From Rhizomys pruinosus (lineage: Eukaryota; Chordata; Mammalia; Rodentia; Spalacidae): a stretch of 64,000 bases of DNA. The DNA is taken from positions 996,723 to 1,060,722 of the forward strand of contig VZQC01012262.1 of the NCBI GenBank assembly GCA_009823505.1, given 5' to 3'. Position numbers and translations under genes: made by a program. Below the pieces are notes generated by a model that saw only the letters and a list, made by a program, of their open reading frames with translations, was not told the origin of the DNA and did not search any database. Numbering within the stretch: position 1 is the first letter of the stretch; every line of letters starts with the position of its first letter. Positions 48,539 to 60,444 of this stretch are shown here, piece by piece.

Positions 48539-49620
48539 CTAATTGGATTAAAAAAAAAAAAAGTTTAAGTTTTCTAAATATACCATTTCTGTTTTATATG
48601 ACAATAACTTAATAAGCAAAATTTCAAGTCACTAAAAGAATTTTCTTTTCTTTTCTTTTTTTTTTTTGTATTTTTGAGACAGGGTCTCCCTTTTTTTAGT
48701 CCCAGTTGGCCTGGAGCTCACTCTGTACACCAGGCTGGCCTTGAACTCACAGAGATCCGCCTGCCTCTGCCTCCCAAGTGCTAGGATTAAAGGCATGTGC
48801 CACCATGCCCGGCTTTAAAAGAATTTTCAATAAAGACACAGTTAAGTGACATTCTATCATCTCGAAATAGTTGAGTATCACCAATAGTTTGTCTTTTTAA
48901 TCCACATACAAAATATGAAAGCTAGACTCAGAAGAAAAATACTAAGATAAACTCTAGAAAATTAAAATTAGAATCAAATGCATTGATAAAGAACCTTAAA
49001 ACAAATTAGACTCTTCAAGGTAACTAAATACATGCAAAAGCACTGTAAGATTCTAGGCAAAGCTCTATCCTTTTCTGTTGTTGTTCTTTACTCTGTTGCG
49101 GGCTGTGTTTTTATTTGGGTTTTCCTTGTTTTTTTGTTTTTTTTTTAAGATAGGCTTTCACTATTTCATGCTAGTCTCGAACGAACATATGATCTACCTA
49201 CCCCAGCTTCCCACGTGCTTAGATTACAGGTATGCGCTATTACAACACTCAGGTTTATTCTTGAAGAACTGATTTTTATGTCAAGAATATCCTATATCCA
49301 TATTTGCTTTTTTGTTAAAGACAAGATTCACTCAGATCTATGCAGTGATAGCTATAACAAACCTGGATTTAGGTGAACAATCTTAGAATGCTGCATCAAA
49401 CCTAAAAGAAATCCCATATCTTTGGCTTTCTCTCACCCCAACCACTATTCCCAGTCCCACTTCCCACATATCAAATTTCTTTCATTATGCTATATCCGGT
49501 TGTTTTCCAGGAAAATCTACACCCTTATTTTAAAAGGAGAGCAAACTACCTGCTGAATCCCACTACTAGTGAACAACTCACCAGGATTTCCTTATAGCCT
49601 AAGACTAGACCTGCACAAAC
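48539..49620 (-). other. ZNF451 intron
   Basis: A reverse B1 (48666-48813) and an old reverse B1-like remnant (49145-49255) lie in A/T-rich DNA. Nothing else is seen. Confidence 0.7.
48666..48813 (-). repeat. B1 SINE
   Basis: Reverse copy lying within 130 bp of the acceptor of the large exon. Confidence 0.9.
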
Positions 49621-49768
49621 CTGAAATGGACAGTGAGCTCCACGTGGGAACGCAGTGTCTGGTGACAGGCTACACACTTAACTTGAAACGGAACATCTTT
49701 ACACAGAGAGATCAAAAGTTTCTTTGCAAAAGATGGAAATGGTATTGGATTTGGTATTCCTTTCCCAT
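49621..49768 (-). CDS. Znf451: ZNF451 coding exon with zinc finger
   Basis: Acceptor GTCTTTCAG and donor CATTTCAG|GTTTGT. After two bases completing an Asp codon it encodes 48 codons beginning GKGIPNPIPFPSFAKKLLIS and containing VKCVACHQTLRSH, the start of a C2H2 finger. It ends with two bases (AG) of an Arg codon completed by exon 46947-48538. Close match to human residues about 286-335. Confidence 0.96.
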
Positions 49769-49939
49769 CTGAAAGACAAAATAAACTATAAATTGCAAAA
49801 TAATTCAGAGTAACCCAATCTGTCTTTTTTCCTTTCTAAACATCAGTTAAGTAAAAGAAGCTATTTATTACTAAAAATGCAAAATAACCCGTTCTCTAGC
49901 CTTCAGTAAAAAGTGCCTTATACTTGAAACAAATCTTTT

Positions 49940-50083
49940 TTTTTTTGAGACAGGGTCTCCATGCAGCCCCAGCTGTCCTGGAACTCATTCTGTAGACCAG
50001 GCTGGCCTTGAACTCAGAGACATCTGCCTGCCTCTGCCTCCCAAGTGCTAGGATTAAAGTTGTGTGCCACCACACCCAGCTAA
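49940..50083 (-). repeat. B1 SINE
   Basis: Reverse copy, 'ttttttgagacagggtctcc' to 'gccaccacacccagc'. Confidence 0.9.
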
Positions 50084-50237
50084 AACAAATCTTAAATACA
50101 GAGGAATTACCCAAATTTCCAGGTATCATAGATATACTAAAAGCACTATACTGAATAAATGCTTTCCTCCCAAGTTTCTTTTCAGTTCTGAAAATAGGTA
50201 AATCATGCTCAGAGATACTTTAAAAAGTAAGAACTAT

Positions 50238-50465
50238 GGGGCTGGAGAGATGGCCTAGTGGTTAAGAGCACCAACTGCTCTTGCAGAGGACCCGGGTTCG
50301 ATCCCCAGCACCCACATGGCGGCTGAGAACTGTCTATAACTCCAGTTCCAGGGGAATCCGACACCCTCTTCTGATCTCCTCGGCATTGCACCACAGGGGT
50401 GCACAGACCTGCATGCAGATAGTACATTCCTACACATAAAATAAATAAATTAAAAAAAAAAAAAA
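50238..50465 (+). repeat. B2 SINE
   Basis: Forward copy close to the consensus. Confidence 0.92.
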
Positions 50466-50597
50466 AAGAACTAAAGTAGCAATCTTTTATTTTCATAGTT
50501 ATAAAACTGAGGAGGCATTAAAAGTAACTCCAACAATAATCTGAGAAGTATGATAATTTGCAGAGATTTCATTAGTTTAAGAGATACAGTAACATAC

Positions 50598-50751
50598 CAC
50601 CCAGTTTAAAACTCTGATGGAAATGACTCTTTCCAGACATATGCTTCAAACACTCATACTTGGTACTAAACAGAAGAAAGCAATGTGAACAGGCAAAACA
50701 CTGAATAATCTGAGGAAGAAGGCTGCTGTCGTGTCCATCGCCTGCAGCTAC
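50598..50751 (-). CDS. Znf451: ZNF451 coding exon with zinc finger
   Basis: Acceptor TGTATTTTAG and donor CTGGGTG|GTATGT. It encodes 51 codons beginning VAAGDGHDSSLLPQIIQCFA, with a C2H2-type finger CFACSHCFLL..H..H (long His spacing), and ends FHQSFKLG plus one base. The first few residues differ from human (acidic to Val/Ala), but length and register are kept. Human residues about 235-285. Confidence 0.95.
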
Positions 50752-50887
50752 CTAAAATACAAACAAAGCTGTGTCACAGTTAACTACCACCAATACTCAA
50801 GTTAACACTCAACTTTAAAAAGTTCACTTTAAATTTCTTAGTTTATTATTTATTTGAGTAATTTTGTACCAGTTTTGTTCTATTTTC

Positions 50888-51030
50888 TTTGTTGGAGATA
50901 AGGTCTCCTTGTAGCCCCAGCTGGTCTGGAAATTGCTATGCAGACCAGATTGGACTTGATCCCACAGAGATCTAACTGCCTCTGCCTCACAAGTGCTGGG
51001 ATTAAAGGTATGTGCCACCATGCCCAATCC
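50888..51030 (-). repeat. B1 SINE
   Basis: Diverged reverse copy ending 'tgtgccaccatgcccaat'. Confidence 0.82.
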
Positions 51031-51374
51031 ATACCAATTTTAAACATTAAAAAACTTTCCTACCTGGAGTATGAATTATGTAACTTTTACCATAAGCAAG
51101 ACATCATAGATAAAATATTTTCCCCTTGAAGATCAAGTTATAGATACTTGCTGACATTAAAGAACATTTATTTTCTATGCATGTTTCATTTTTGGATAGT
51201 CATACATAATATCATAGCATATAAACTTTTAAAAGTATTTTTGCTTTTTACACTTTGCCCCTAAATTTAATTGATGTTGATAAATATGTAGTGTTCAATA
51301 AACTTCTCTATGCTAATCATTTGCAATGATATTTATAAGTCAATTTATAAGGGAGAATGTCATTTTTTTCATAT

Positions 51375-51585
51375 ATTTTTAATTAAATTTTTTATGTGTA
51401 TGAATGCTATGCCTGGCTCTAAGTGCACCCATGTTGTGGATGCCCACTGAGGACAAAAGAGGGTGTTGGATCCCCTGGAACTAGAGTTGCAGATGGTTGT
51501 TAGCAGCCATGTAGGTGCTGGGATTCAAACCCAGGTCCTCTGCAAGAGCGACCAGTGCTCTTAACTGCTGAGTCTCCAGTCCTGC
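51375..51585 (-). repeat. B2 SINE
   Basis: Reverse copy ending 'taactgctgagtctccagtc'. Confidence 0.82.
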
Positions 51586-51673
51586 ATGTCATTGTTTTAT
51601 GAAACATCATCATCTTATAAACTCTTTCACTATATCTTTTATTCTATAAAAACAACAAAATACTGGCAATTTC

Positions 51674-51682
<9 letters not shown>

Positions 51683-51713
<31 letters not shown>

Positions 51714-52035
51714 GGGTGTTTGAAACGGGGTCTCCCTATAGTCTCTAGCATGCCTGGAAGCGCCTCGCGATATATAGACCCCCCTGGCCTTGGAACTCAC
51801 AGAGATCTCCGCAATCTGCATCCAAGGCTGGAATTAGAGGCATGCACACCACCGCAGCCAGGGCCTTTGTTTTGGTTTGTGGTTTTTTTTTTTTTGAGAC
51901 AGGGGTCTCCGCTATAGCCCCAGCTGTCCTGGAACTCACTAATGTAAGACCAGGCTGGCCTGAATCAACCAAGTAAGATTCATCTGCCATGTCTCCTGTT
52001 CTGGGATTAAGGCATGTGCCACCATGCCAGCAAAT
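51683..52035 (-). repeat. Two reverse B1 SINEs, indel-rich
   Basis: Copies at 51683-51865 (after a ~33-bp poly-T) and 51885-52035. Both contain many small insertions compared with other B1 copies here ('agagatctccgcaatctgca', 'actaatgtaagaccagg'). Confidence 0.85.
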
Positions 52036-52296
52036 ACGGGTAATTTTCTAAAAATAATCTACTGGCATAGGTTTAATTCGTATTTACTAGCTGCAAACAA
52101 TTCCATGGTGATGATCTACTGTGATTCAGTAAACCATTCATTCAAAGTTTCTGTGGTTTTAAGGGAATCACACTCTACCACTGAACAATATACATTTTTT
52201 TCCTCATTATTCAGAGTAACTATATATGGCAAGAAGGTTATACATATTTGAAAATTTAAACATACAGTATGATTACTTTTCCAAAAAGGCTCTACT

Positions 52297-52850
52297 AGGG
52301 CTAGAAAAATGGCTCAGCTGTTAAGTAAGGCTGGCTACTTCTTGCAGAGGATCTAAGTTCAGTTCCCAGCACCCCATGGCAAGCTAAAAAGCATCTTAAC
52401 TCCAGTTCAAGGGATCGACACCCTGTTCTGGCCTCCACAGACACTGGCCCAATGAACACGGGGGGCACTTACACACATGTACATAAACACTTCTATATAT
52501 AAAAGAAAAATGGGCGTGGTGGCACACACTTTTTTTTTTTTTTTTTCTTTTCTTTTTAGTCCTAGCACTTGGGAGGGCATAGGAGGTAGATCTCTGTGAT
52601 TCAAGGCCAGCCTGGTAATTAGCTTAGTTCAGGAGCTGAGGCTATAAGGTGATCCTGTCTCAAAGAGACCTAAAAAATAGCTGGGCATGGTGGTGCCACG
52701 CGTTTAATGCTAAGACTTGGGAAGGGCAGGCGGTGAAAATCTTTGTGAGTTCCAGGCCAGCCTGGTCTATATAACAGCGCGAGTTCCCAGGACAGCTGGG
52801 GCTACAGGGAGACCTGTCTCGAAAGCAAGGGGAAAAAAATTAAAAAAGAC
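52297..52850 (+). repeat. B2 and two B1 SINEs, indel-rich
   Basis: B2 at 52297-52505, B1 at about 52511-52675 (interrupted by a poly-T run in place of the usual 'taatc') and B1 at 52683-52835. Indels are frequent. Confidence 0.82.
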
Positions 52851-53159
52851 CTAAATAAATAAACTTTAAAATGGCTCTACCAATTTTATACTCCCTAGTG
52901 CTCAAAGAATCTGGCAAGCAATAGAGATTAAGAATCTTTTTACTGTTGCCAGTCAAGCGGTTATCATACTCATTACTATTTTAATTTGCATTTCCTGGCC
53001 CTAAAATTAAATTTAGACATTTATTCATACATTTTGGGGCAGTAATCTGAGTGTGTTTTTCCATGAATTTCTCATCCATAGTTATTTAACTTTACATTTT
53101 AATTATGTGTTATCTTCTTTACTGGCCAGTCTGTAACACTGCTTTGTTTTGTTTAGTTT

Positions 53160-53845
53160 GGTTGTTTTTTTTTGGGGGGGGATTCTTTTTGAGAGCAGGG
53201 TCTTCCTGTAGCCCGCTGTCCTGGACTCACTCTGTAGACCATTGCGGCCTTGAACTCCAGAGATCTGCCTACCTCTGCTCCCAAGTGCTAGGATTAAGGC
53301 GAGCACCACCACGCCTAATCCTACACTGCTTGGTTATTGGGATTTAACCTGTAGCATCTCATCTTTCCTTTGGAACTACGTCCCCAAAACATATATTCTG
53401 TTGCTTTTTCTCTTTTAAAAAACTTTTTTTTTTTTTTTTTTTTTGGGGGGGGTTCTTTTTGGACAGGGTCTCCCTGTAGCTCTGGTCTGTCCTGGAACTA
53501 ACTTGCTAGGTAGACCAGGCCTGGCCTCAAACTCACAGAAGTCTCCGCGTGCCTCTGCTCCCAAGTGCTAGGATTAAAAGCGTGTGCCACCAACGCCCAG
53601 CATGCATTTATTTTCTGTATGTGTATCAATGGTACACTGTCTGCTGCAAGTTTGTGCACCCGTGTCGTGCAAATGCCACGGAGGTCAGAAGGAGGGTCTC
53701 GGATTCCCACTGGAACTGGAGTTCTCCCGGGAATTGGAGTTTCAGACGGTTCTCTCCGGCCGGCCATGTGGGTGCTGGGGATGGAAACCGGGTCTTCTGC
53801 AAGCGTGTCGCGGCTCTTACGCGCTAGGCCATCTCTCCAGCCCCA
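53160..53845 (-). repeat. Two reverse B1 SINEs and a reverse B2, indel-rich
   Basis: B1 at 53160-53320, B1 at 53440-53603 and B2 at 53605-53845. All carry scattered single-base indels; homopolymers of T and G lie at each left edge. Confidence 0.85.
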
Positions 53846-54114
53846 GGGTCTTTTGTTTTTGAGACAAGGTCCCACTACATTGCTACACTCAAACTCCTGA
53901 GAGAACTCAGATTTTGGTATGCACTTCCATGCCTAGCTAGGTATTTCTCTGTAGTATAGAATGTAAGTTTCCAAACTTGGTTGAGCCTCCTCAATAGTAA
54001 AATTAGAAATAAAAAAAATTATACATTTTTATGAATAGGTACATATGTGTTTGCTGTAAATATAATTTGACTTCTTGTTAATTGTCCTTACAATAATAAC
54101 TTTAATACAGACTG

Positions 54115-54325
54115 TGCTTTCTTTTTTTAATTTTATGTTTATAAGTGTATTGCCTACATAATTTAAGTGCGCCTATGTCATGCAATGCCATAGGCGTCAG
54201 AAGGCGGCCCTGGATTCCCCCAGAACTGGAGTTATAGACCGTTACAGACTGTTGTGGGTGCTGAGAACTGAACCCAGGTTCTCTGCAAGAGCAGCCACTG
54301 AGGCATCTATTTCTCCAGCTCCATA
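54115..54325 (-). repeat. B2 SINE (diverged)
   Basis: Reverse copy ending 'catctatttctccagctcc'. Confidence 0.8.
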
Positions 54326-54986
54326 TTATGCTTTCTTAAATTTGCCAGCATTAAGATTAGGAACTTAATAAGTACCTGGTGCTTGTACAACAGGAAAACA
54401 GAAAATTAACATTATACAGAGCCCACGTCAAGCACCACACTAGCATTCTGAAAGTGGTTATTTGTATTAGTTTCCCTTTTCAGTTATCATCACCACTGCT
54501 ATCAACATTCCATAAACAAGCTATAACCCTAAAAGAGACAAATTTGCAATTCAAAACCAGCTCTTTACCTCTGGCTCTGGTCCTATAATATTTTCATTAC
54601 TGCCCCACAACCCTTGATCTTTTTTGAATTTGATTAATGACACACAGAAGAAACTCCTGGGAGGACATTACGAATTCCACTTAGAATTTTCTCAATGATA
54701 AGAGCACTAAAGACATTTACTAGCTACTTAGAGAAATTTTTCTTAATTTGAGAATCTTAAGCAAACAAAGCAGTTTTTCACAAAGAATCTTAAGCAAAGC
54801 TTAAGTTATAAATGAATCCAAAGTAAACACTGTTTAAATCAGACTCAAAGTGGAATTCCACGGAAGATTTTACAAAACACTATATTTACAGGTATCATTT
54901 TACAAATTGGCAGAAGGATCAAGAAATAGAATGTCTGATAAGCTAATAAAAACTTCTTTTTATCATATTGCTGGTACATATATCAC

Positions 54987-55180
54987 ACAAGAGCTAATGA
55001 GATGGTTCGGGAGGTAAAAGTTCTTGCCACACAAACCTGGTAACCTAATTTTTATTTCCAGAACCCACACAAAGGTAGAAAGGAGAGAACCAACACCATA
55101 AAGTTGTCCCCCATCACCACACACATGGCAACTTACACAGGCACTCACATCATGCACTCATGTACACCAAAATAAAGAAA
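54987..55180 (+). repeat. B3 SINE
   Basis: Forward copy, 'gagctaatgagatggttcgg' with the typical 'gagagaaccaacaccata' centre. Confidence 0.7.
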
Positions 55181-55215
55181 AAAAAAATAAACCCAATAAA
55201 AATAAAATATACAGA

Positions 55216-55580
55216 GGGCTGATATGGCTCAGCAGTTAAGAGCACTGACTGCTCTTATAAAGGACCCAGGTTCCATTCCCAGAATCCACATGGAGGTTAA
55301 CAACTGCCTGTAACTCCAGTTCCAGGGATCCAATGTCCTCTTCTGAAGGCACTGGACGACATGGGTACACTTACATACATGCAAGGTAATATATTCATAC
55401 ACATAAAATATTTAAAAAATAGCCGGGTGTGGTGGCGCACGCTTTTAATCCTAGCTCTTGGGAGGCAGAGGCAGGCGGATCTTTGTGAATTCAAGGCCAG
55501 CCTGGTCTACAGAGCGAGTTCCAGGCCAGCTGGGACTACAGGGAGACCCTGTCTCAAAAAAGACCAAAAAAAAAAATTTT
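55216..55580 (+). repeat. B2 SINE then B1 SINE
   Basis: B2 at 55216-55420 and a young-looking full B1 at 55422-55580 joined at the B2 A-tail. Confidence 0.9.
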
Positions 55581-55892
55581 TTTTTAAATAGATACAACTA
55601 TATATTAAATTTCTTTTTAAAGTAGAACCACAAAGAGATACCATGTCACATCCACAAAGGAGATATTAAAGAGATAAATGCTGGTATGGATGCAGAAAAC
55701 TGAAACTTACAGTCACTGCTGGTGGGGGATAATAAAACAGTACCATGTACTGCACAGAAGTTAGGCAGTTGAAAAAATTGGGGAGAGTAACCATGTAACC
55801 CAGCAATTTAACTTGCTAAAGAAGTCAAGACATATATCAGATATAGATGTTTGCTTATAGAAACATCATTCATAAAAGTCACAAAGTACAGC

Positions 55893-56033
55893 TGAACATG
55901 GAGGCCCACGCCTTTAATCTCTAGAGAGGCAGAGGCAGGTGGATCTCTATGAATTCAAGGCCACCATGGTCTACATAGCAAGTTCCAGGCCAGCAGGGGC
56001 TACAAGGAGACCCTGTCTCAAAAAGGCCAAAAA

Positions 56034-56076
<43 letters not shown>

Positions 56077-56078
56077 AA
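55893..56078 (+). repeat. B1 SINE with (AAAT)n tail
   Basis: A forward B1 is inserted in the L1 remnant. Its tail has expanded to about 48 bp of AAAT at 56030-56077. Confidence 0.9.
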
Positions 56079-56216
56079 TCACAAGGCTAACATAACCCAA
56101 ACTTCTATCCACTCATGAACTGATTTCTGTTCCTATTCATACAATGAAGTGTTCTTTGGCAATAAAAAGGAAGTACTGGCACAAGTTCCAACACAGATAA
56201 GCCCTCCAAACATCAC

Positions 56217-56555
56217 AGTGCTGTGGTTTGAGTATGAAGCGTCTCTATCTCCAGCTGGAGGTTCTGACCTTTGAAAAGTAACTGACTGGAGTCATAGAGC
56301 TCTGACCTCATCAGTAGATTATACCACTAATGAATCCATAATATGACAGGATTATTGGGGGATGATGGAAGCTCTGGGAAGATGGGGCTTAGTTGGAAGC
56401 AGCAGGATGCTGAGGATTTGTCCTTTGGGGATGGATCCTGATCTGGACTACTGACTATAAACTGAAACTACAAGACAAAAAAAAAAAAAAAAAACCCTTT
56501 CTTTTACTTTAAACTGTTTCTGAGGTGTGTATTACAGAGAGGAAAAGTCCACTAT
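56217..56555 (+). repeat. Unclassified insertion inside L1
   Basis: A segment starting 'tgtggtttgagtatgaagcg' and containing an 18-bp A run near 56477 interrupts L1 sequence. It has the look of an old retroposed element, but I cannot name the family. Confidence 0.4.
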
Positions 56556-56699
56556 CATAAGGGAATTCAGCCACTAAAAACCACACTCTTTGATTCCATT
56601 TATGTGCACTATCTAGAATAGAAGGATCAATGACACAGAAAGTAATTTAGTGTTGCCTAGGGCTGGGGAGGATGAGCTATCATCACTTTATATTATATG

Positions 56700-56920
56700 T
56701 TTTAAATATTTTATTATTTACATTTTATGAGTGTGAGTTTATTGCCTACATGTGTATAAGTTCACCCATGTCATGTAATGTCCACAGAGTTTAGAAGAGG
56801 GCATTGGATTCCCTGGAATGGAGTAACAGACGGTTTTTAGCCACCATGTGGATACTGAGAATCAAAACCCAGTCCTCTGCAAGAACAGCCAGTAACTACT
56901 AAGCCATTCTACAGCCTAGA
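56700..56920 (-). repeat. B2 SINE (diverged)
   Basis: Reverse copy ending 'taagccattctacagcc'. Confidence 0.8.
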
Positions 56921-57019
56921 TAACGGCTTTTTTTTTAAACAGAAACAGACAGCAAACGATTCTTGGTTGAACTACAGACATGGAGACACATAGGAGCTTA
57001 CAATATACCTACAACCACC

Positions 57020-57023
<4 letters not shown>

Positions 57024-57062
<39 letters not shown>

Positions 57063-57068
57063 CTCACA

Positions 57069-57100
<32 letters not shown>

Positions 57101-57124
57101 TGCACGCACACATGCACACACACA
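57024..57124. repeat. (CT)n then (CA)n microsatellite
   Basis: About 35 bp of CT at 57024-57058, a short break, then CA at 57073-57100 and imperfect CA to 57124. Confidence 0.95.
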
Positions 57125-57253
57125 AAGTGGCAGGAGGAAGAGGAAGCTTTGTGGAGAACAATACATATTGGATGGTTTTTATGTCAAATCACTAAAAAGT
57201 ATGACTTTAGGATGAACAGTGGCCTAGGAACTTCTTGGAAATACAAATCCAGG

Positions 57254-57325
57254 GCTGGAGAGCTGGCACAGCCACTTAAGGGTCAGGCTCACAACCGAAA
57301 AAACAAGAAACACCAATCTAAAATC
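57254..57325 (+). repeat. B3 SINE head fragment
   Basis: The sequence 'gggctggagagctggcacag' followed by degraded B3. Confidence 0.5.
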
Positions 57326-57361
57326 CTAGCCCAGATCTACTGGGTTAGAATCTTCATATTA

Positions 57362-57862
57362 GGGGCTGGAGAGATAGCCTAGCAGTTGAGCACCGACTGC
57401 TCTTACAGAGGACCCGGGTTCGATCCCCAGCTACCCACATGGTTGCTGAGAGCTGTCTTTGACTTCCATTCCGCGGGGAATCTGACACCCCTCTTCTGAC
57501 TCCACAGCATTGGCACGACACGGGTGCACAAGAACTGCATGCAGATAGTACATTCATACACATAAATAAATTTTTTTAAAAAAAGAATCTTCATATTAAC
57601 AAAATTCTCAAATGATATCTTTTGCACATTAAATTTGTGGACCATAGGGCTGGAGAAATAATGGCTCAGCTGCCTCTAAAAGTATTTACTGCTCTTATAG
57701 AGGACACAGGTTGGGTTCCTAGAACCCACATCAGGCCACTACTACATATAACTCCAATTCCAGGGGGATCTGAGGCCTCCTGGCCTCCAAAGGCACCTGC
57801 ACCCACCCACAGGATGCACATAAAGTCATGCAGACACCACACACCAATGTACTTTGTATAAA
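57362..57862 (+). repeat. Two forward B2 SINEs
   Basis: One at 57362-57585 with several indels; one older copy at 57646-57862. Confidence 0.85.
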
Positions 57863-57879
57863 TCTTTCTTTTTTTTTGT

Positions 57880-58305
57880 TTTTTTGTTCTTTTCTGAGAC
57901 AGGGGTCTCCGGTTAGACCCAGCCTGTCCCTAGGAACTCACTCTGTTAGTAGCGCGGCCTTGAAATCTCACAAAGATCCGCCTGCCCTGCCTCCCAAGTT
58001 CTAGATTAAAGCGTGCGCCACACACTCTGGCTTAATATACTTTTTTAAGACAGGTTTTTTTTTTTTAAATTTTATTTATTTTTGTATGTGTATGAATGTA
58101 CTGTCTGCATGTAGGTCTGTGCACCCGTGTCGTGCAATGCCGCGGAGGTCAGAAGAGGGTGTCGGATTCCCCTGGAACTGGAGTTCTCCTGGAATTGGAG
58201 TTATAGACAGACAGTTCTTAGCTGCCATGTGGGTGCTGGGGATCGAACCCGGGTCCTCTGCAAGAGCGGTCGGCGCTCTTAACCTCTAGGCTATCTCTCC
58301 AGCCC
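57880..58305 (-). repeat. Reverse B1 (indel-rich) and reverse B2
   Basis: B1 at 57880-58032 with many small errors; B2 at 58060-58305, clean and close to the consensus. Confidence 0.87.
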
Positions 58306-58974
58306 CTTAATATAATTTTTTTAAAGGCATAACCCAAGAGGGAAAAAAAATAACAGAACAATTGGTGGTGAAGGGGCAAGAAGAAAAAGTACAAAATATT
58401 AGTAATTTGACTCTTTTTAGAGAACACCATCTTTACAAAACAATAAAAACAATGATATGATCTTTCAGTGACCTCTTCTTGGTTGATCATGACAGGCATC
58501 CATAGAATAAGGAATATGCATGGAGGTTCTAGATCAGATTCAGGGTGCCTCACAGATTACTTTATCTTCTCTTCAGTATTAACTATAATTCTACCATTAT
58601 AGAGATAAAGAAACTATGGTCATGGGTTCAATGACTTGCCAAGAACACGTAGCTAATAAACATGACAGTGACTGGCTGGCATCAAAGCCTTGGCTCCACT
58701 TTACCATACCACTTCTCAGAAGGCTGAATGTCATAATCTAATTTCTAGAGGAAGCAAAGGGGAAGCAAGGCCAAGCAGTATAGAATACGATTCCCAGAAA
58801 GAAAGAAAGAAAATGAATGGAGTATGGTGAAAAACGTATGACAGAATTCATTTCTGTAAAAGATAACTACGATAGTGAAAATACTTAGCAAATAGAATAG
58901 GGCACTTGGCTACCCCACCCTATTGGTGTGTTCCAGGGCCATGAGAAATAGGGGCTTTTGTTTTGTTTAAATTT

Positions 58975-59190
58975 AAAAATATTTTATTTATTTACTTTAA
59001 CTTTTTGTATATGACTGTACTGCCTGCATGGAGGCAGTAGGTGCACCCATGTCATGTAATGCCCACAGAAGTCAAAAGAGGGCATTGAATCCCCTGGAAC
59101 TGGAGTTAGCTAGGGTACTGGGAATCGAACCTGGGTCCTCTGCAAGAGCAGCTAGTGCTCTTAACTGCTGAGCCATCTCTCCAGCCTCAA
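58975..59190 (-). repeat. B2 SINE
   Basis: Reverse copy ending 'gagccatctctccagcctc'. Confidence 0.88.
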
Positions 59191-59419
59191 ATAAAAAGTA
59201 GACAGTACCTAGGAATAACACCAAGGCTCCTTTGGCCTATAGTCTGGTCTCCTGCCCATACTTTGAATCCACTCTCGGCCCTGCTCCTATGCTAACGTCA
59301 TTTGATCTTTTTGGTGCTCTAGGAAAAGGAATTACGTTCTAGAATTGTAAGTTCTTCCAGCTCTAAAAGTATAAATCATTATTTTAATAATTATTATTTT
59401 ATACAGTGTTTAACAGCCT

Positions 59420-60045
59420 ATCAGTACCTTTCTCACTGCTGTGACCAAATACCTGACAAGACTCATGCTCATGGTTTGAGGGAATAAGGTCCCTCCTGGC
59501 AGGGAAGGCATGGCAGTAGGCAGCTCTGCAGCAGGAGTGAAGAAGGTACTTCTCACATCTCAATGTCTGTGTCTATTGGAGTGTATGCCACATGTACACA
59601 AATGCCCATGGAGGCCAGAAGGGGGTGTCCAATATCTGGAATTACAAGTGGTTGTAAACTGCCTCACATGGGTGATGGGAAATGAACTTGAGATCTCTAG
59701 AAGAACAGCAAGCACACTCTTAACTGATGAGCCATCTATCTCTCAAGCCCCATAGTTCTATTTATTAATACTATTTACAAAGGTGTTGTTTACTACATGG
59801 AGAAGTGAAAGGTAATGGGCTTAAAAAAAGATTCAATGGCTAAGAGGTAGTTCAGTGGTTAACAACACACACTGCTTTTGCTGAAAACCCAAGTTCAGCT
59901 CCTAGCCCCCATGTCAAGTGCCTCACAACTGCCTACATCTCTAGCTTGAGGGAACTCAACACCTTCTTCTGGCCATGGTGAGCACATACCCACACATAGA
60001 CACATACACATACATAGTCACAGACACAAAATTAAAATAAAAAAA
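59420..60045. repeat. Unclassified old repeat, reverse B2 and forward B2
   Basis: The stretch 59420-59565 ('gctgtgaccaaatacctgac', 'gggaaggcatggcagtag') resembles a common old rodent interspersed repeat I cannot name. It is followed by a reverse B2-like part (59570-59752) and a forward, diverged B2 (59838-60040). Confidence 0.6.
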
Positions 60046-60317
60046 AAAAGGATCCAATTTCCTACCATGTGACCACATCACAGAACACCTTGAGTGAGAT
60101 CATTTAATTTCATAAAGCAGTATCTCTAGGACTGCTGGAGTTTAGCTATTCAAGTTTATCTGCCCACAGTAACTTAATGGCCCAAATTATTTTATTTTTA
60201 GTACTTAATAATCTTTATACATTTATGCATCATCAGTGATTACAACATTAAGAGCAATATGACAAACCCACAAAACTCCACCATCTCTACAAGAATACTA
60301 TCAGCACATGCTCTTAC

Positions 60318-60444
60318 CTTAGCAAAAAGGTGGTCCCTATATTGCTGCTGAGTAACAAAATTTTCAGTACATACTACACAAGCAAAGAAACTGGCAAGAG
60401 GTCCACGTAATGTAATTGTTGGATCACATGGTGAATGATCAAAC
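60318..60444 (-). CDS. Znf451: ZNF451 coding exon with zinc finger
   Basis: Acceptor GTTGAGTAG and donor GCTAAG|GTAAGA. One base completes an Arg, then FDHSPCDPTITLRGPLASFF and a finger start CVVCTENFVTQQQYRDH, ending LFAK at a codon boundary. The first His here completes the C2H2 finger begun in the previous exon. The segment LRGPLASFF differs slightly from human but keeps length. Human residues about 192-234. Confidence 0.95.

Larger units (their letters stand above)
49769..50597 (-). other. ZNF451 intron
   Basis: It holds a reverse B1 (49940-50083) and a forward B2 (50238-50465). The rest is unremarkable. Confidence 0.7.
55615..56690 (+). repeat. Fragmented LINE-1 3' end with nested insertions
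   Basis: Three L1 blocks lie in order: 55615-55890 ('agataccatgtcacatccac', 'ctgctggtggggga'), 56085-56216 ('ctatccactcatgaactg', 'caataaaaaggaagtact') and 56560-56690 ('gattccatttatgtgcac', 'gttgcctagggctggggag'). They follow the end of L1 ORF2 and its 3' flank. A B1 and its (AAAT)n tail separate the first two; an unclassified 340-bp segment separates the last two. No open frame survives. Confidence 0.75.
50752..60317 (-). other. ZNF451 intron
   Basis: A 9.6 kb intron dense in SINEs, with a nested L1 remnant at 55.6-56.7 kb and CT/CA microsatellites. Nothing recognisable in 51035-51370, 52855-53155, 54330-54985 and 58310-58970. Confidence 0.65.
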
